The notes under the pieces were generated by a model that did no database searches, was not told the DNA's origin, and saw only the letters and a program-made list of their open reading frames with translations. Positions 27,809 through 35,936 of a stretch of 64,000 bases of DNA are shown here, piece by piece (positions within the stretch are counted from its first letter, which is position 1; the number at the start of each line of letters is the position of its first letter). The position numbers and the translations under genes are program-made. Source of the stretch: Myxococcales bacterium. GTDB lineage: Bacteria > Myxococcota_A > Polyangia > Palsa-1104 > JAEUJZ01. Location: the NCBI GenBank assembly GCA_016794365.1, contig JAEUKB010000065.1, positions 1-64,000 of the forward strand, read 5' to 3'.

Positions 27809-28675
27809 ATGAGCACTGGTTCTGACGAAAACAGAAGTGATTCTTCGTCTGCGGCTGGGCCTGTGGTGCTGGCTCCGGTTTCGTATGGCGAAATCTTGTA
27901 TGACGTGGCAGGCGGCGTGGCGCAGATCACGCTCAACAGGCCGGAGCGACGCAATCCAATCGGGGCCAGCACAGTCGGAGAGCTGCTGCACGCACTCGAT
28001 CGAGCCAAGCGCGATCCCGCCGTCAAGGTTGTGGTGCTGACCGGCGCGGGCAAGGTCTTTTCGGCGGGCGGCGATCTCAGCCAGATGGGCGGCGGCGGCA
28101 ATCCACTGCAAGCGGGCCCAGCGGACAATCGCCTGGCGGGAACCTTTGTCGATCTCAACCTGGCGCTGTGCGGACAAGGCATCGGAAAGCCAACGATTGC
28201 CAAGGTCAACGGTCACGCGATGGCGGGCGGCCTGGGACTGCTGGTGGCGTGCGACATCGCGATCGCCGCAGATGATGCGCAGTTTGCGACCCCCGAGATC
28301 AACGTCGGACTGTGGCCGATGATGATCATGGCGACGATCTTCCGCAACGTCCCGCGCAAGCGAGCGATGGAGCTCATCCTGACCGGCGATCGCGTCGATG
28401 CCGCCACGGCGGAAAAGATCGGGCTTATCACCCGGGCTGTGCCGCGCGACAAGCTCGATGCCGAGGTCGCCGCGCTGTGTGAAAAGATCTGCCAAAAGAG
28501 CCCGCTCGTCATGCAGCTGGGGCTCGATGCCTTCCACAAGACACAGGACATGGATCTAGAGCCCGCGCTGCGCCTCTTAGAAGGAGAGCTGATTCGTGTG
28601 CTCGGTACCGAAGACGCGGGCGAAGGGCTGCTGGCCTTTTTGCAGAAGCGTCCGCCGGTCTGGAAAGGCAAGTAG
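27809..28675 (+). CDS. Enoyl-CoA hydratase/isomerase family protein
   Basis: 288 residues from the ATG at 27809; the long upstream extension in frame overlaps the divergent gene and is rejected. The crotonase fold signature is clear: ITLNRPERRNPIG, VVVLTGAGKVFSAGGDL (oxyanion-hole region), KVNGHAMAGGLGLLVACDIAIA and FATPEINVGLWP. The second catalytic Glu position is kept in TPEI, while the position of the first is GLGL rather than GCE, so hydratase, isomerase or another crotonase activity is possible. It lies 15 bases before the sensor kinase gene, so they may be co-transcribed. Confidence 0.88.
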   Translation: MSTGSDENRSDSSSAAGPVVLAPVSYGEILYDVAGGVAQITLNRPERRNPIGASTVGELLHALDRAKRDPAVKVVVLTGAGKVFSAGGDLSQMGGGGNPLQAGPADNRLAGTFVDLNLALCGQGIGKPTIAKVNGHAMAGGLGLLVACDIAIAADDAQFATPEINVGLWPMMIMATIFRNVPRKRAMELILTGDRVDAATAEKIGLITRAVPRDKLDAEVAALCEKICQKSPLVMQLGLDAFHKTQDMDLEPALRLLEGELIRVLGTEDAGEGLLAFLQKRPPVWKGK

Positions 28676-28690
28676 CGAAAGGATCGGCTC

Positions 28691-30886
28691 GTGCCCGCAG
28701 CCGCAGGGATTTCGTCGATTTCGGCGCTGATGGCAGCGCTGTGTGCGGTCATTGGTGGCGCCGTGATGCTGTCGGGGCGGCGGCGTCCCTCGCACCAGAC
28801 CTTTCTGTATTTTTCGACCAGCCTGTTTCTGTGGCACCTGTTTTCGGTGTTTCGCGATCTGCGGGCTCCGCTGGCGCTCGCGGCGCTGCTGTTTGTGCCG
28901 GTCACGCTGATCTTGTTTCTGCGGACCTGGCTGCGCGAAAGCGTCACCAGCGTGGACCTGCCTGCGCGCGGTGCGCCTCGGACGATCTGGGCGCTGCTTA
29001 TCCTGGGCGAGCTGCTGCTGTTTTATTCGTACTCGGTCAGCAGCGATCCCAAGCAGGCGTGGGCGACGCGGATTCCGCCGCTGCTCAAGGCGCTGGTGGT
29101 GCCGAGCCTGTACCTTTCGCTGTCGCCGCTGTGGCAGGTCTATCGCCAGACCGTGTCGCGCGTCGATAAGCGGCGGCTGCTCTACCTGATCGGTGTCGGG
29201 CTCTTGGCGATCACGGTGACGGTCTGGGAACACCTGCCTGCGCCGATCGGTCGGGGCGGAGCCGCGCTCGGCACGGTGCTGTCGATCGTCTATCTGTACT
29301 TTTTGCATCAGACGCTGTTTTTGGAACGCCTGCTCGACATCAACGAGCTGCTCGGGCGTGTCGTCGTGCTGTCGGCGTTCGTGCTGCTTTTGTCCGCCGT
29401 TCACATGCTGCTCACGTCGATCTTGCACGTCGAGCCAAACCAAGTCGTGACGGTGGTGGTGTTCGTGATGCTGATCCTCTACGAGCCGCTGCGGCGCTTT
29501 TTGGAAGCCCAAGTGCAGCGCCTGACCACCCACGAGCGCATCGAACAGATGCAGCGCATGGCCGAGCTTAAGAGCACCTTGCCCAACGTCATCGAGCCGC
29601 GAGAAGCGGTCCGGGTCGCGCTGTCCGTGCTCGAAGAGACGCGACGGCTGACCACCGCGTCGGTCTATCTGCTGGAAGCGGATGGCAACGGCTTTGAGCT
29701 GGTCGGTTCGTTTGGTGGCCGTCCGGTCGAGCGCCTGGATGCCGCAGCCCGTCGTCCGCTGTTGCACCGCTTGGTGTCTCGGCATCAGCCCGTGACGCTG
29801 GAGCAGCTCGAGCGCGAGCACGATCTCTACACCGGGCGACGCGGCTCGGTCGCCGATCTGGAAACGCTCGATGCCATCGCCCGCACCCTGGTCGAGCTAC
29901 AAGCCGGAGCCGTCATCGGCATCTATCCCACCCGCAGCAGCGAGTCGGCCCGGCGCGCGTCCACCGTCAGCGGATCGATCTTGCAGGTCAGCGAAGACAG
30001 CTCGTTTGTGCCGAGCGAGCAGCTCATCGGCCTTCTGTGCATCAAAGACGAGCGCTCTCGCGATGTGTTTGCGTCCGCAGAGCTGGATCTGCTGTCGGCG
30101 ATCGCGGCGCAGCTTGGCATCACGGTCCAAAACTCGCAGCTCTACGAGCGAATGAAAGAGCGTGATCGGCTGGCCGCGCTCGGGCAGATGGCGGCAGGTC
30201 TGGCCCACGAGATTCGCAACCCGCTCGGCGCGATCAAAGGGGCCGCCGAGTTCATCGCGCCCGGTGCCGATGGTCGCTTGCCCGAAGACGCGGGCGACTT
30301 TGTGCGCATCGTGATCGAGGAAACGCGCCGCCTCAACCGTGTGGTGTCGCAGTTTCTCGACTATGCGCGGCCCTGGCGGGGCGACGAAGTGCCGCTTGAT
30401 GTCAACAGCGTGATTGAAAAGACCGTCGCGGTGCTAAAGCCGATCATGGAAGAGCAGGCGTCGGTCCAGCCGGGCTTTGTCGCGCCATCGATCGTGCTGG
30501 AGCTTCTGCCCGAGCTGCCGCAGGTCCGAGGCGATGCCGAGCAGCTTCGTCAGGTCTTTTTGAACCTGGCGCTCAATGCGGTGCAGGCGATGGCCGACAA
30601 GAGCGATGGCTCGGCGCAGCTTACGATCGTGACCGGCCTGCGTCCCACCGGGCGGCTCGGCTCCGTGACGCAGAACATCGAGATCCGCTTCCAAGACAAG
30701 GGCTCTGGCATCGATCCGCAGGCGATGAAGAACCTGTTCATCCCGTTTTTCACCACCAAAGAGCGCGGCACCGGGCTTGGCCTGCCCATCAGTCAGCGCA
30801 TCGTCGAAAACCACGGCGGCTTCATCGAAGCGCGAAACCGTCCCGGCGGCGGCGCCACCTTCGTCGTCATCCTCCCCTGCCTGTAG
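28691..30886 (+). CDS. Multi-TM sensor histidine kinase with GAF-like domain
   Basis: 731 residues from a GTG at 28691, with AAAGGA about 7 bases upstream. Roughly eight TM helices fill residues 1-270. A GAF-like domain (about 290-490) follows. The HisKA dimerisation domain has phospho-His506 in AHEIRNPLGAIKG. The HATPase domain has LNLALNAVQAMADKS (N box), FQDKGSGI (G1) and ERGTGLGLPISQRIV (G2). It has no receiver domain. The class resembles NtrB-type kinases in its catalytic core. A CheY-like receiver is encoded 3.7 kb downstream, beyond the inserted cassette, and is a possible partner. Confidence 0.92.
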   Translation: MPAAAGISSISALMAALCAVIGGAVMLSGRRRPSHQTFLYFSTSLFLWHLFSVFRDLRAPLALAALLFVPVTLILFLRTWLRESVTSVDLPARGAPRTIWALLILGELLLFYSYSVSSDPKQAWATRIPPLLKALVVPSLYLSLSPLWQVYRQTVSRVDKRRLLYLIGVGLLAITVTVWEHLPAPIGRGGAALGTVLSIVYLYFLHQTLFLERLLDINELLGRVVVLSAFVLLLSAVHMLLTSILHVEPNQVVTVVVFVMLILYEPLRRFLEAQVQRLTTHERIEQMQRMAELKSTLPNVIEPREAVRVALSVLEETRRLTTASVYLLEADGNGFELVGSFGGRPVERLDAAARRPLLHRLVSRHQPVTLEQLEREHDLYTGRRGSVADLETLDAIARTLVELQAGAVIGIYPTRSSESARRASTVSGSILQVSEDSSFVPSEQLIGLLCIKDERSRDVFASAELDLLSAIAAQLGITVQNSQLYERMKERDRLAALGQMAAGLAHEIRNPLGAIKGAAEFIAPGADGRLPEDAGDFVRIVIEETRRLNRVVSQFLDYARPWRGDEVPLDVNSVIEKTVAVLKPIMEEQASVQPGFVAPSIVLELLPELPQVRGDAEQLRQVFLNLALNAVQAMADKSDGSAQLTIVTGLRPTGRLGSVTQNIEIRFQDKGSGIDPQAMKNLFIPFFTTKERGTGLGLPISQRIVENHGGFIEARNRPGGGATFVVILPCL

Positions 30887-30955
30887 CCCGGCCCAGGACG
30901 GGACCGCGCTGGATTTTCGGTGGTCGGAGGATCGGAGTGCGGCTAGTGTGAGGGC

Positions 30956-31966
30956 ATGTCGATGACGCAGACTGCCTTGGGATGGCGCTTTGGGCTGCTG
31001 CTGGTGCTGTGGCTTGCGGGCTGTGCGTCGTCCAGCGTGGCGTGGCTCCAGCCGCGCGCCGATGGCTCGGTCGAGCTGGTGCTGTTTGCGCACTCTCGCT
31101 CGCCCAACCTTGGGATCAAGTCGGGGGGAGCCTGGACCATCGACGACGTGACCGAGATGGACGAGCGGGTGCTGTGGACGCCGGGCGTGCCCCCGCGCTT
31201 TGTCGGCAAGTCGCGGGAAAGCTCGGCGCCGCTGTTTGGGCTTCCGCCGCGCTACTTTGTGCCGCTGTCGCTGTGCAGTCCGCCGAGTGCAACGCCCGCC
31301 CGGAGCGCGGTGCAGCGCGAAGGCGAGTCGCTGATCTACTGCCTGTGGAAAGACGACGTGACCGAGTCGGCGCGGATCGAAGCGCGGCTGCCGTTTCAAG
31401 ACCCGCCGCTGCTGCGCCAGGTGTTTCCCGGGCCAAAGTCGCCGGACTCGCCAAGATCGCCAGGCTCGCCAGATTCGATCGACTCGATCGAGCCACTGCC
31501 CGGACAGCGCGCGCTGCTCAGTCGCGGGGGACGGCTGTGGCTGCTCGATGTGCGGGCGGGGACGGTGCAGCTGGTCCTATCGGAACCGGCCTCGCTGCGT
31601 GGCGCGACGCCCGAAGGCGATCTGCTGCTGTGGGTCGAGGGGCATCACTACACCCTGCTGCTGCGGTCGCGGAAGGTGGTGGTGCTCGGGGACTCGGTGC
31701 GGCAGCTCGCGGTGGCGGCGGGGTCGCTGTGGCTGCAAAACGAAGCCGACAAGCGGCTGCTGCGGGTCGATCCAGACGCGGGGACGCTACTGGACTGGCC
31801 GCGACCCAAGGGCTGTCTCGAACTGCTCGGGGCTGATCGGCTGGGGAACCTGTGGTTTTCCTCGGAGCCATCGCCCGTACGACGCGGGACGCCGCTGCCG
31901 CTGTGTCGCTGGAATCCCTCGGTCGCCGAACCCGAGATCATCCTGCTGCCGACCTCAGCCCACTAG
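30956..31966 (+). CDS. Predicted lipoprotein, possible beta-propeller
   Basis: 336 residues. The signal peptide ends in a lipobox (LLLVLWLAGC, Cys at 23). The mature region is rich in short beta strands with W/L-rich turns (GGRLWLLDVRAGTVQLVL, AAGSLWLQNEADKRLLRVD, DRLGNLWFSSE), the look of a small beta-propeller. A low-complexity SPDSPRSPGSPDS linker at about 160-178 comes from a short DNA repeat at 31438-31490. No family recognised. Its stop lies 16 bases before the left direct repeat of the inserted cassette. Confidence 0.7.
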   Translation: MSMTQTALGWRFGLLLVLWLAGCASSSVAWLQPRADGSVELVLFAHSRSPNLGIKSGGAWTIDDVTEMDERVLWTPGVPPRFVGKSRESSAPLFGLPPRYFVPLSLCSPPSATPARSAVQREGESLIYCLWKDDVTESARIEARLPFQDPPLLRQVFPGPKSPDSPRSPGSPDSIDSIEPLPGQRALLSRGGRLWLLDVRAGTVQLVLSEPASLRGATPEGDLLLWVEGHHYTLLLRSRKVVVLGDSVRQLAVAAGSLWLQNEADKRLLRVDPDAGTLLDWPRPKGCLELLGADRLGNLWFSSEPSPVRRGTPLPLCRWNPSVAEPEIILLPTSAH

Positions 31967-32157
31967 CGCGCGGATCGGCTTGCTGCGCGGTTAGACCGGG
32001 CGCTGGGGGACTGATCGGTTGTTGAAAGCCAGCCGGTGACGATGTATTTGTAACCGTCATGCTGGATTTCGAGCACTGGAAGCACGTATCTCAACGCGTG
32101 TGTCTTCCACTTGCTGTATGAGCATTGCTTATATCTTAACCTAGCGAGGAATTTCCA

Positions 32158-33108
32158 TTGAGTACCACATTGGCTACATACCCTGAGTACGTTGTGGATG
32201 AAAAGGCCGCAGACCTCATGGAGCAAATGGGGTCAAAACCTAAGTTTTGGTACTCACCCAAGGGAGAACTAGACGGGCGATGGTTGTTCAAGGCTGCGAG
32301 ACCTGAAACTGGCGATGACTGGTCTGAGAAAATTGCGGCTGAGTTAGCAACACTAATTGGTCTGCCTTGTGCTCAAGTTGAACTTGGAACCTATTTACAA
32401 GCCAGAGGCAGCATTTCACGGAAATTTCATACCGAAGAAACATCGCTGGCGCATGGCAATGAAATGCTGTCAACGATGATTCCAAATTACCCTCGTCCAA
32501 ATGAAACGTCGCACAAGCAATTGAAGGTGAGACTGCATACCGTCGAAGCCGTTTTTCAAGCGCTTGAGCAGTTCCAAGTTGGACTACCAGAAGGTTGGGG
32601 AGGAGTCAGCGGAATTGCTTCGGCTGCTGATATGTTCACAGGATACTTGCTGTTCGACGCGTGGATTGGCAATACCGACCGACATCACGAAAACTGGGCC
32701 TGTGTTCGCCAGACAGGCGGTGTTCGCGCGCTGGCACCATCCTATGACCATGCCGCCAGCATGGGGGCGCTTCTCCGTAGTGAAGAACGCGCCAACCGTT
32801 TGACCACAAAAGACAAGAACTTCGCGGTCGAAGCCTACGCCAGCAAGGCATTGTCAGCCCTGCATGCTACTCCTGAGAATCCAAAGCCTATGCTGACTCT
32901 CGATGCATTCAGACGCGCTGCTCAGTATCGCTCGACCGCTGCCAGGGTCTGGCTTGAGCGGCTGGCTGACGTTTCAGAAGATGCAATAGAAACCGTACTC
33001 TCTCGGATGCCAGAACGGCGCATGTCTTCCAGTGACACGTTGTTCACGAGGCGACTGCTAGCGTTCAACCGAAGCAAACTGATGAATCTAAGAGAGGATC
33101 TCACGTGA
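32158..33108 (+). CDS. HipA-type Ser/Thr kinase core (HipT/CtkA-like)
   Basis: 316 residues from a TTG at 32158, supported by GAGGA 8 bases upstream; the next in-frame ATG would cut into the domain. The kinase features of HipA proteins are present: Lys45 in GRWLFKAARPE, the following helix EKIAAELATLIGLP, catalytic loop GNTDRHHENW (171-180, Asp174) and metal-binding Asp197 in APSYDHAAS. The roughly 100-residue N-terminal subdomain of classical HipA is missing, as in HipT and CtkA-type kinases. HipA-family kinases phosphorylate tRNA synthetases or other targets and arrest growth; the target here is unknown. No HTH antitoxin (HipB) gene adjoins it. The stop overlaps the start of the partner gene. 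Confidence 0.85.
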   Translation: MSTTLATYPEYVVDEKAADLMEQMGSKPKFWYSPKGELDGRWLFKAARPETGDDWSEKIAAELATLIGLPCAQVELGTYLQARGSISRKFHTEETSLAHGNEMLSTMIPNYPRPNETSHKQLKVRLHTVEAVFQALEQFQVGLPEGWGGVSGIASAADMFTGYLLFDAWIGNTDRHHENWACVRQTGGVRALAPSYDHAASMGALLRSEERANRLTTKDKNFAVEAYASKALSALHATPENPKPMLTLDAFRRAAQYRSTAARVWLERLADVSEDAIETVLSRMPERRMSSSDTLFTRRLLAFNRSKLMNLREDLT

Positions 33109-33866
33109 AAAATCTATTTCTTGCCTGGCAGGATCCACGAAGTCATGCCTGGTTCCCGATTGGCCGGCTATCGGTCGAACATTCGTCCTATCGGTTTGTT
33201 TACATTCAAGGTGCTGAGGATGCTCGGCAGAAAAGCGGTTTCCAACCGTTGGAGGCGTTTCCTTCTTTCGATCAAATCTATGAATCAGAGGAGCTATTTG
33301 CTCTGTTTGCCAACCGTTTACCGCCTGCTTCTCGAACAGACTATACCAATTTTGTTGACTACTTAAACCTCTCACCCAGTGAGAAAGATCCTATTGTTCT
33401 GCTTGGGCGCAGCTCTGGTGAGCGCATGACAGATACTATGCAGGTATTTCCAGAGCCAGAGAAGTCCGCCGATGGGTTCTATGTGACTCGATTTTTCGCA
33501 AATGGGATCAATCATTTGCCGGAGTCGTCCCTGCAACGTATTGAACAGTTGAAAGCAGGAGAGCGTTTGCGGCTCATGAAAGATATCCAGAATACCTATG
33601 AGGGAAGTGCCTTGCTCTTGCGTACCAATGCGGAGGTAGATGGGGATCTACATATCGTCGGGTACTGCCCTCGCTACTTGCTCGATGACGCAGTCACAAT
33701 TATCGACCAGTGTTCGGATGTTGCAACCATGATCCGTATTGAGGTCGAGCGGATTAACCTACCTCCGGCACCGAAGAAGTTTCGCGTGCTCTGCAAGATG
33801 AGCGCACGCTGGCCCAATGGCTTTCAGCCGTTCACAAGCTCGAAATACCTTCCAATCAACAGGTAA
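33105..33866 (+). CDS. Putative HipS-like/HIRAN fusion partner of the HipA-type kinase
   Basis: 253 residues from a GTG at 33105 that overlaps the kinase stop (GTGA), with AGAGAGGA 8 bases upstream, so translation is coupled. Residues 1-118 resemble the N-terminal subdomain of HipA/HipS: WFPIGRLS, a Y-x-F-x-Y strand, PLEAFPSF, SEELFALFANRLPP and a DTMQVFP end. Residues 124-236 resemble a HIRAN domain: FFANGINHL, AGERLRLMKDIQN, SALLLR and IVGYCPRYL. HIRAN domains bind DNA ends or single-stranded 3' ends in other proteins. The kinase lacks exactly the subdomain found here, so this protein could be its inhibitor or targeting partner (inference). Confidence 0.7.
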   Translation: MKNLFLAWQDPRSHAWFPIGRLSVEHSSYRFVYIQGAEDARQKSGFQPLEAFPSFDQIYESEELFALFANRLPPASRTDYTNFVDYLNLSPSEKDPIVLLGRSSGERMTDTMQVFPEPEKSADGFYVTRFFANGINHLPESSLQRIEQLKAGERLRLMKDIQNTYEGSALLLRTNAEVDGDLHIVGYCPRYLLDDAVTIIDQCSDVATMIRIEVERINLPPAPKKFRVLCKMSARWPNGFQPFTSSKYLPINR

Positions 33867-34060
33867 TATTGTTGGCCTGCGCGGTTAGACCGGGCGCTGG
33901 GGCTGCCCAGCGTGCTGAGCGCTTGCAGCGGGGTCGCACAACGCGTTGATCGGAGCGTGGCGCAGTGCGGCGCGTGGCTCCAAGGGCTTGCGGCGGCTGT
34001 GGGCGCATGCAGTGGGCTGACACAACGTCTCCGCGTCCAAAACGCACGATCCAAGACCCG

Positions 34061-34354
34061 CGCAAGCCGTTGTGCGGACTTTTTGCAAGCGACTGTTGCC
34101 CGCGCAAGCCGTTGTGCGGACTTTTTGCAAGCGACTGGGACCCGCGCAAGCCGTTGTGCGGACTTTCTGCAAGCGACTTGGACCCGCGCAACGCGTTGTG
34201 CGGACTTGCTGCAAGCGACTTGGACCTGTGCGTACGTTGTGCGGACTGTTTGCAAGCGACTTGTGGGCGGGCAACGGCTTGGCGGGTTCGGCTGCATGTC
34301 ACTTGGGCCCGGTCGAGCCGTTGTGCAAGCTGGCTGCAAGCGGCGGCGCACTTT
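34061..34354. repeat. 42-bp minisatellite downstream of the cassette
   Basis: Units begin at 34061, 34103, 34145, 34187 and 34229, exactly 42 bp apart, with two degenerate units near 34270 and 34313. The unit contains GCAAGCCGTTGTGCGGACT and TTTTTGCAAGCGACT. Because 42 is divisible by three, open frames run through it on both strands; none has a supported start or recognisable product. The preceding 33903-34060 is GC-rich with scattered related fragments (GCACAACGCGTTG) and I see no gene in it. Confidence 0.85.
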
Positions 34355-34397
34355 GGGGGGTCGCGGCGGGGCAGCGGCTCGGGCCCTGCTAGACTAA

Positions 34398-34521
34398 AGA
34401 ACGCCTAACGAAATCTATTGCGGACCCCGTTTGCTGCATCGTCGGTCCTCACGTACTTGCGTACGCTCCGGTCCTCCTCTTTGCAATCAGGGTTCCTCAT
34501 GACGGTTTCGTTAGGCGTTCT
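34398..34521. repeat. 124-bp element with 16-bp perfect inverted ends (MITE- or attC-like)
   Basis: AGAACGCCTAACGAAA at 34398-34413 is the exact reverse complement of TTTCGTTAGGCGTTCT at 34506-34521. The inner part has a small hairpin (CGTAC TTGC GTACG near 34456) flanked by two GGTCCTC direct repeats. The ends contain GCCTAAC (34403-34409) and GTTAGGC (34510-34516), which fit the integron attC consensus RYYYAAC...GTTRRRY at a permitted spacing, but I cannot find the second pair of inner complementary boxes. A miniature inverted-repeat element is the simpler reading. It sits just before the CheY-like gene. Confidence 0.6.
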
Positions 34522-34587
34522 GACAGGGGGCGCGGAGTCGGGAGGCCCCTGGCGACGCACCCGCATGGCGCGGACAAGGAGCAAGAC

Positions 34588-34974
34588 ATGGCTGTGAACC
34601 TGGCGCTGAAGATCCTGGTGGTGGATGACTACACCACGATCCGTCGAATCACGCGGAACACCCTGACGCAGCTTGGCTTTTCGGACATCGTGGAGGCCAC
34701 CGATGGCTCGTCGGCGCTGGGGACGCTCCGAGAGCAGCGGATCGGGCTGGTGCTGTCGGACTGGGTGATGGAGCCGATGACGGGGCTGGCGCTTCTGCGA
34801 GCGATGCGCGCGGACGCAAAGCTGGCTGGGATTCCGTTTGTGATGCTGACCTCGGGGTCGCATCAGGAAGATCCGGCGGTTGCAAAGGAAGCGGGCGCGG
34901 GGGCGCTGCTGGTCAAGCCGTTTACCACGGTGTCGCTCAAGCAAGCGCTCACGTCGGTCTTGGGGCCGTTCTAG
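34588..34974 (+). CDS. CheY-like single-domain response regulator
   Basis: 128 residues, start ATG preceded by AAGGAG at 8 bases. A stand-alone receiver: acidic pair Asp13/Asp14, phospho-acceptor Asp58 in VLSDWVM, Thr88 in VMLTSG and Lys110 in GALLVKPF, all in place. Similarity in the N-terminus (KILVVDDYTTIRRITRNTL) and the SDWVMEPMTGL loop is of the CheY type. No output domain, so it acts by protein contact. No chemotaxis gene is adjacent; the histidine kinase at 28691 is the closest candidate phosphodonor. Confidence 0.92.
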   Translation: MAVNLALKILVVDDYTTIRRITRNTLTQLGFSDIVEATDGSSALGTLREQRIGLVLSDWVMEPMTGLALLRAMRADAKLAGIPFVMLTSGSHQEDPAVAKEAGAGALLVKPFTTVSLKQALTSVLGPF

Positions 34975-34991
34975 CCCGCTTCGCGGCGGTC

Positions 34992-35900
34992 TTAGCGGCG
35001 GGGGCCGCGCTGTAGGTCGTCGAGATCGGCGTGGGCGTGGGCTAGCTCTAGGCGGGTGGCTTCTAGCTCGCGGGTCAGCTCGGCGATGCGGATGAGCGCG
35101 GGCTTGAGGGCGGCTTGCAGCTCCAGCTCGCGCTGATCGCGCTTCTTGAGGATGTCGGTGAGCCGCTCGACCTCTTTGCGCAGCGGCGCTTCGGCGGACA
35201 CCCGGGTCGCGTCTTTTTGCTCCAGCTCGGCGATGCGGGCCTTGTGCTTGTCGAGCTGCTTGTTTGCTTCGGCGAGCTTTTGCGCCAGCTCTTCGCTGCG
35301 TGGATCGGTCTTGTTCGACAGCCGATCGCGCAGCTCTTTGCCCAGCTCATCGAGCTTGGTGGTCAGCGACTCTTTGTCGTGACTGAGCGCTGCGATGACA
35401 TCGTGGAGCCGCTCGATTTCGTCCTGGGCTTCGTCACGCAGGCGCTTGGCGCGATCCTCGGCTTCTTGGGCGATGCCGACCTCGCGACGGAGCAGGGCTT
35501 GCTCTTCGATGAGCCGCTTGATCTGGGCGCGCGACTCTTTGAGCCCCTGGGTGGCCTCGGTGAGCAGCGACACCTCCGGGGCATCGGGCAGCGCGGGGCG
35601 CTCGACCAATTGGATCTGAAGGCCGCCGCAGCGGATCCAGTCTTGCGGCTTGAGGGTTTCTTGCTTGACCAGTCGCCCGTTGAGCAGCGTTCCGTAGCTC
35701 GACCCAACGTCGGCGACTTCGTATGCGCTGTCTTCGCGCTGGCGAAACACGACGTGATGGCGCGACATGCGACGATCATCACTGCGCAAGGTGTTGTCCT
35801 TGGCGCGACCCACGCTGACCGGCTGGCTGCCAAGACGCAGCTCCAGGGTCAGCCCCTCCTCGGTGGCGATCACAAGACTCGCAGGCATAGCACCCATCAT
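34992..35900 (-). CDS. FHA-domain protein with long coiled coil
   Basis: Up to 302 residues (ATGs at 35900, 35897 and 35888 are possible). Residues about 8-100 are an FHA domain: VSVGRAKDNTLR, MSRHHVVF and DVGSSYGTLLNGRLV retain the phosphothreonine-binding Arg, Ser-Arg-His and Asn-Gly. The remaining ~200 residues are a charged coiled coil (ESRAQIKRLIEEQALLRREV, ELEQKDATRVSAEAPLRKEV). FHA domains read phosphothreonine made by Hanks-type kinases, which are abundant in this window. It is convergent with the CheY-like gene, 17 bases apart. Confidence 0.85.
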   Translation of the reverse strand: MMGAMPASLVIATEEGLTLELRLGSQPVSVGRAKDNTLRSDDRRMSRHHVVFRQREDSAYEVADVGSSYGTLLNGRLVKQETLKPQDWIRCGGLQIQLVERPALPDAPEVSLLTEATQGLKESRAQIKRLIEEQALLRREVGIAQEAEDRAKRLRDEAQDEIERLHDVIAALSHDKESLTTKLDELGKELRDRLSNKTDPRSEELAQKLAEANKQLDKHKARIAELEQKDATRVSAEAPLRKEVERLTDILKKRDQRELELQAALKPALIRIAELTRELEATRLELAHAHADLDDLQRGPRR

Positions 35901-35936
35901 ATCGCGGGGACCAGCCGCTGCGCATCGGGTCGCGGT

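Larger units (their letters stand above)
31983..33902. mobile_element. Two-gene HipT-like/HIRAN cassette between 26-bp direct repeats
   Basis: A perfect 26-bp repeat starting CTGCGCGGTTAGACC and ending GCGCTGGGG lies at 31983-32008 and 33877-33902. Each copy centres on the hyphenated palindrome CGGT-TAG-ACCG. The 1.9 kb between them is lower in GC than its flanks (line 33361-33420 is 30/60 G+C; 31681-31740 is 44/60). At the right copy the repeat end forms a perfect 7-bp stem with the following bases (CGCTGGG/CCCAGCG, 33895-33912), which is broken at the left copy. That fits insertion into a hairpin after the lipoprotein gene. No recombinase is encoded inside. Confidence 0.75.

Noticed and set aside
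31963..32226. Minus-strand frame with the protein-like stretch RYVLPVLEIQHDGYKYIVTGW
   Set aside because: It overlaps the start of the kinase gene, crosses the left repeat, and has no supported start. It might be a remnant of an older gene, but one stretch is not enough to call it.
31983..33902. Integron gene cassette, because the repeat contains GTTAGAC (fits GTTRRRY)
   Set aside because: No matching RYYYAAC partner lies at attC distance upstream of either copy, and the 26-bp repeats are direct and perfect, unlike attC sites.
33912..34397. Plus- and minus-strand open frames of 106-175 codons over the 42-bp repeats
   Set aside because: The 42-bp unit is a multiple of three, so all frames stay open; starts lack ribosome-binding sites and the products are Arg/Cys repeats with no family.
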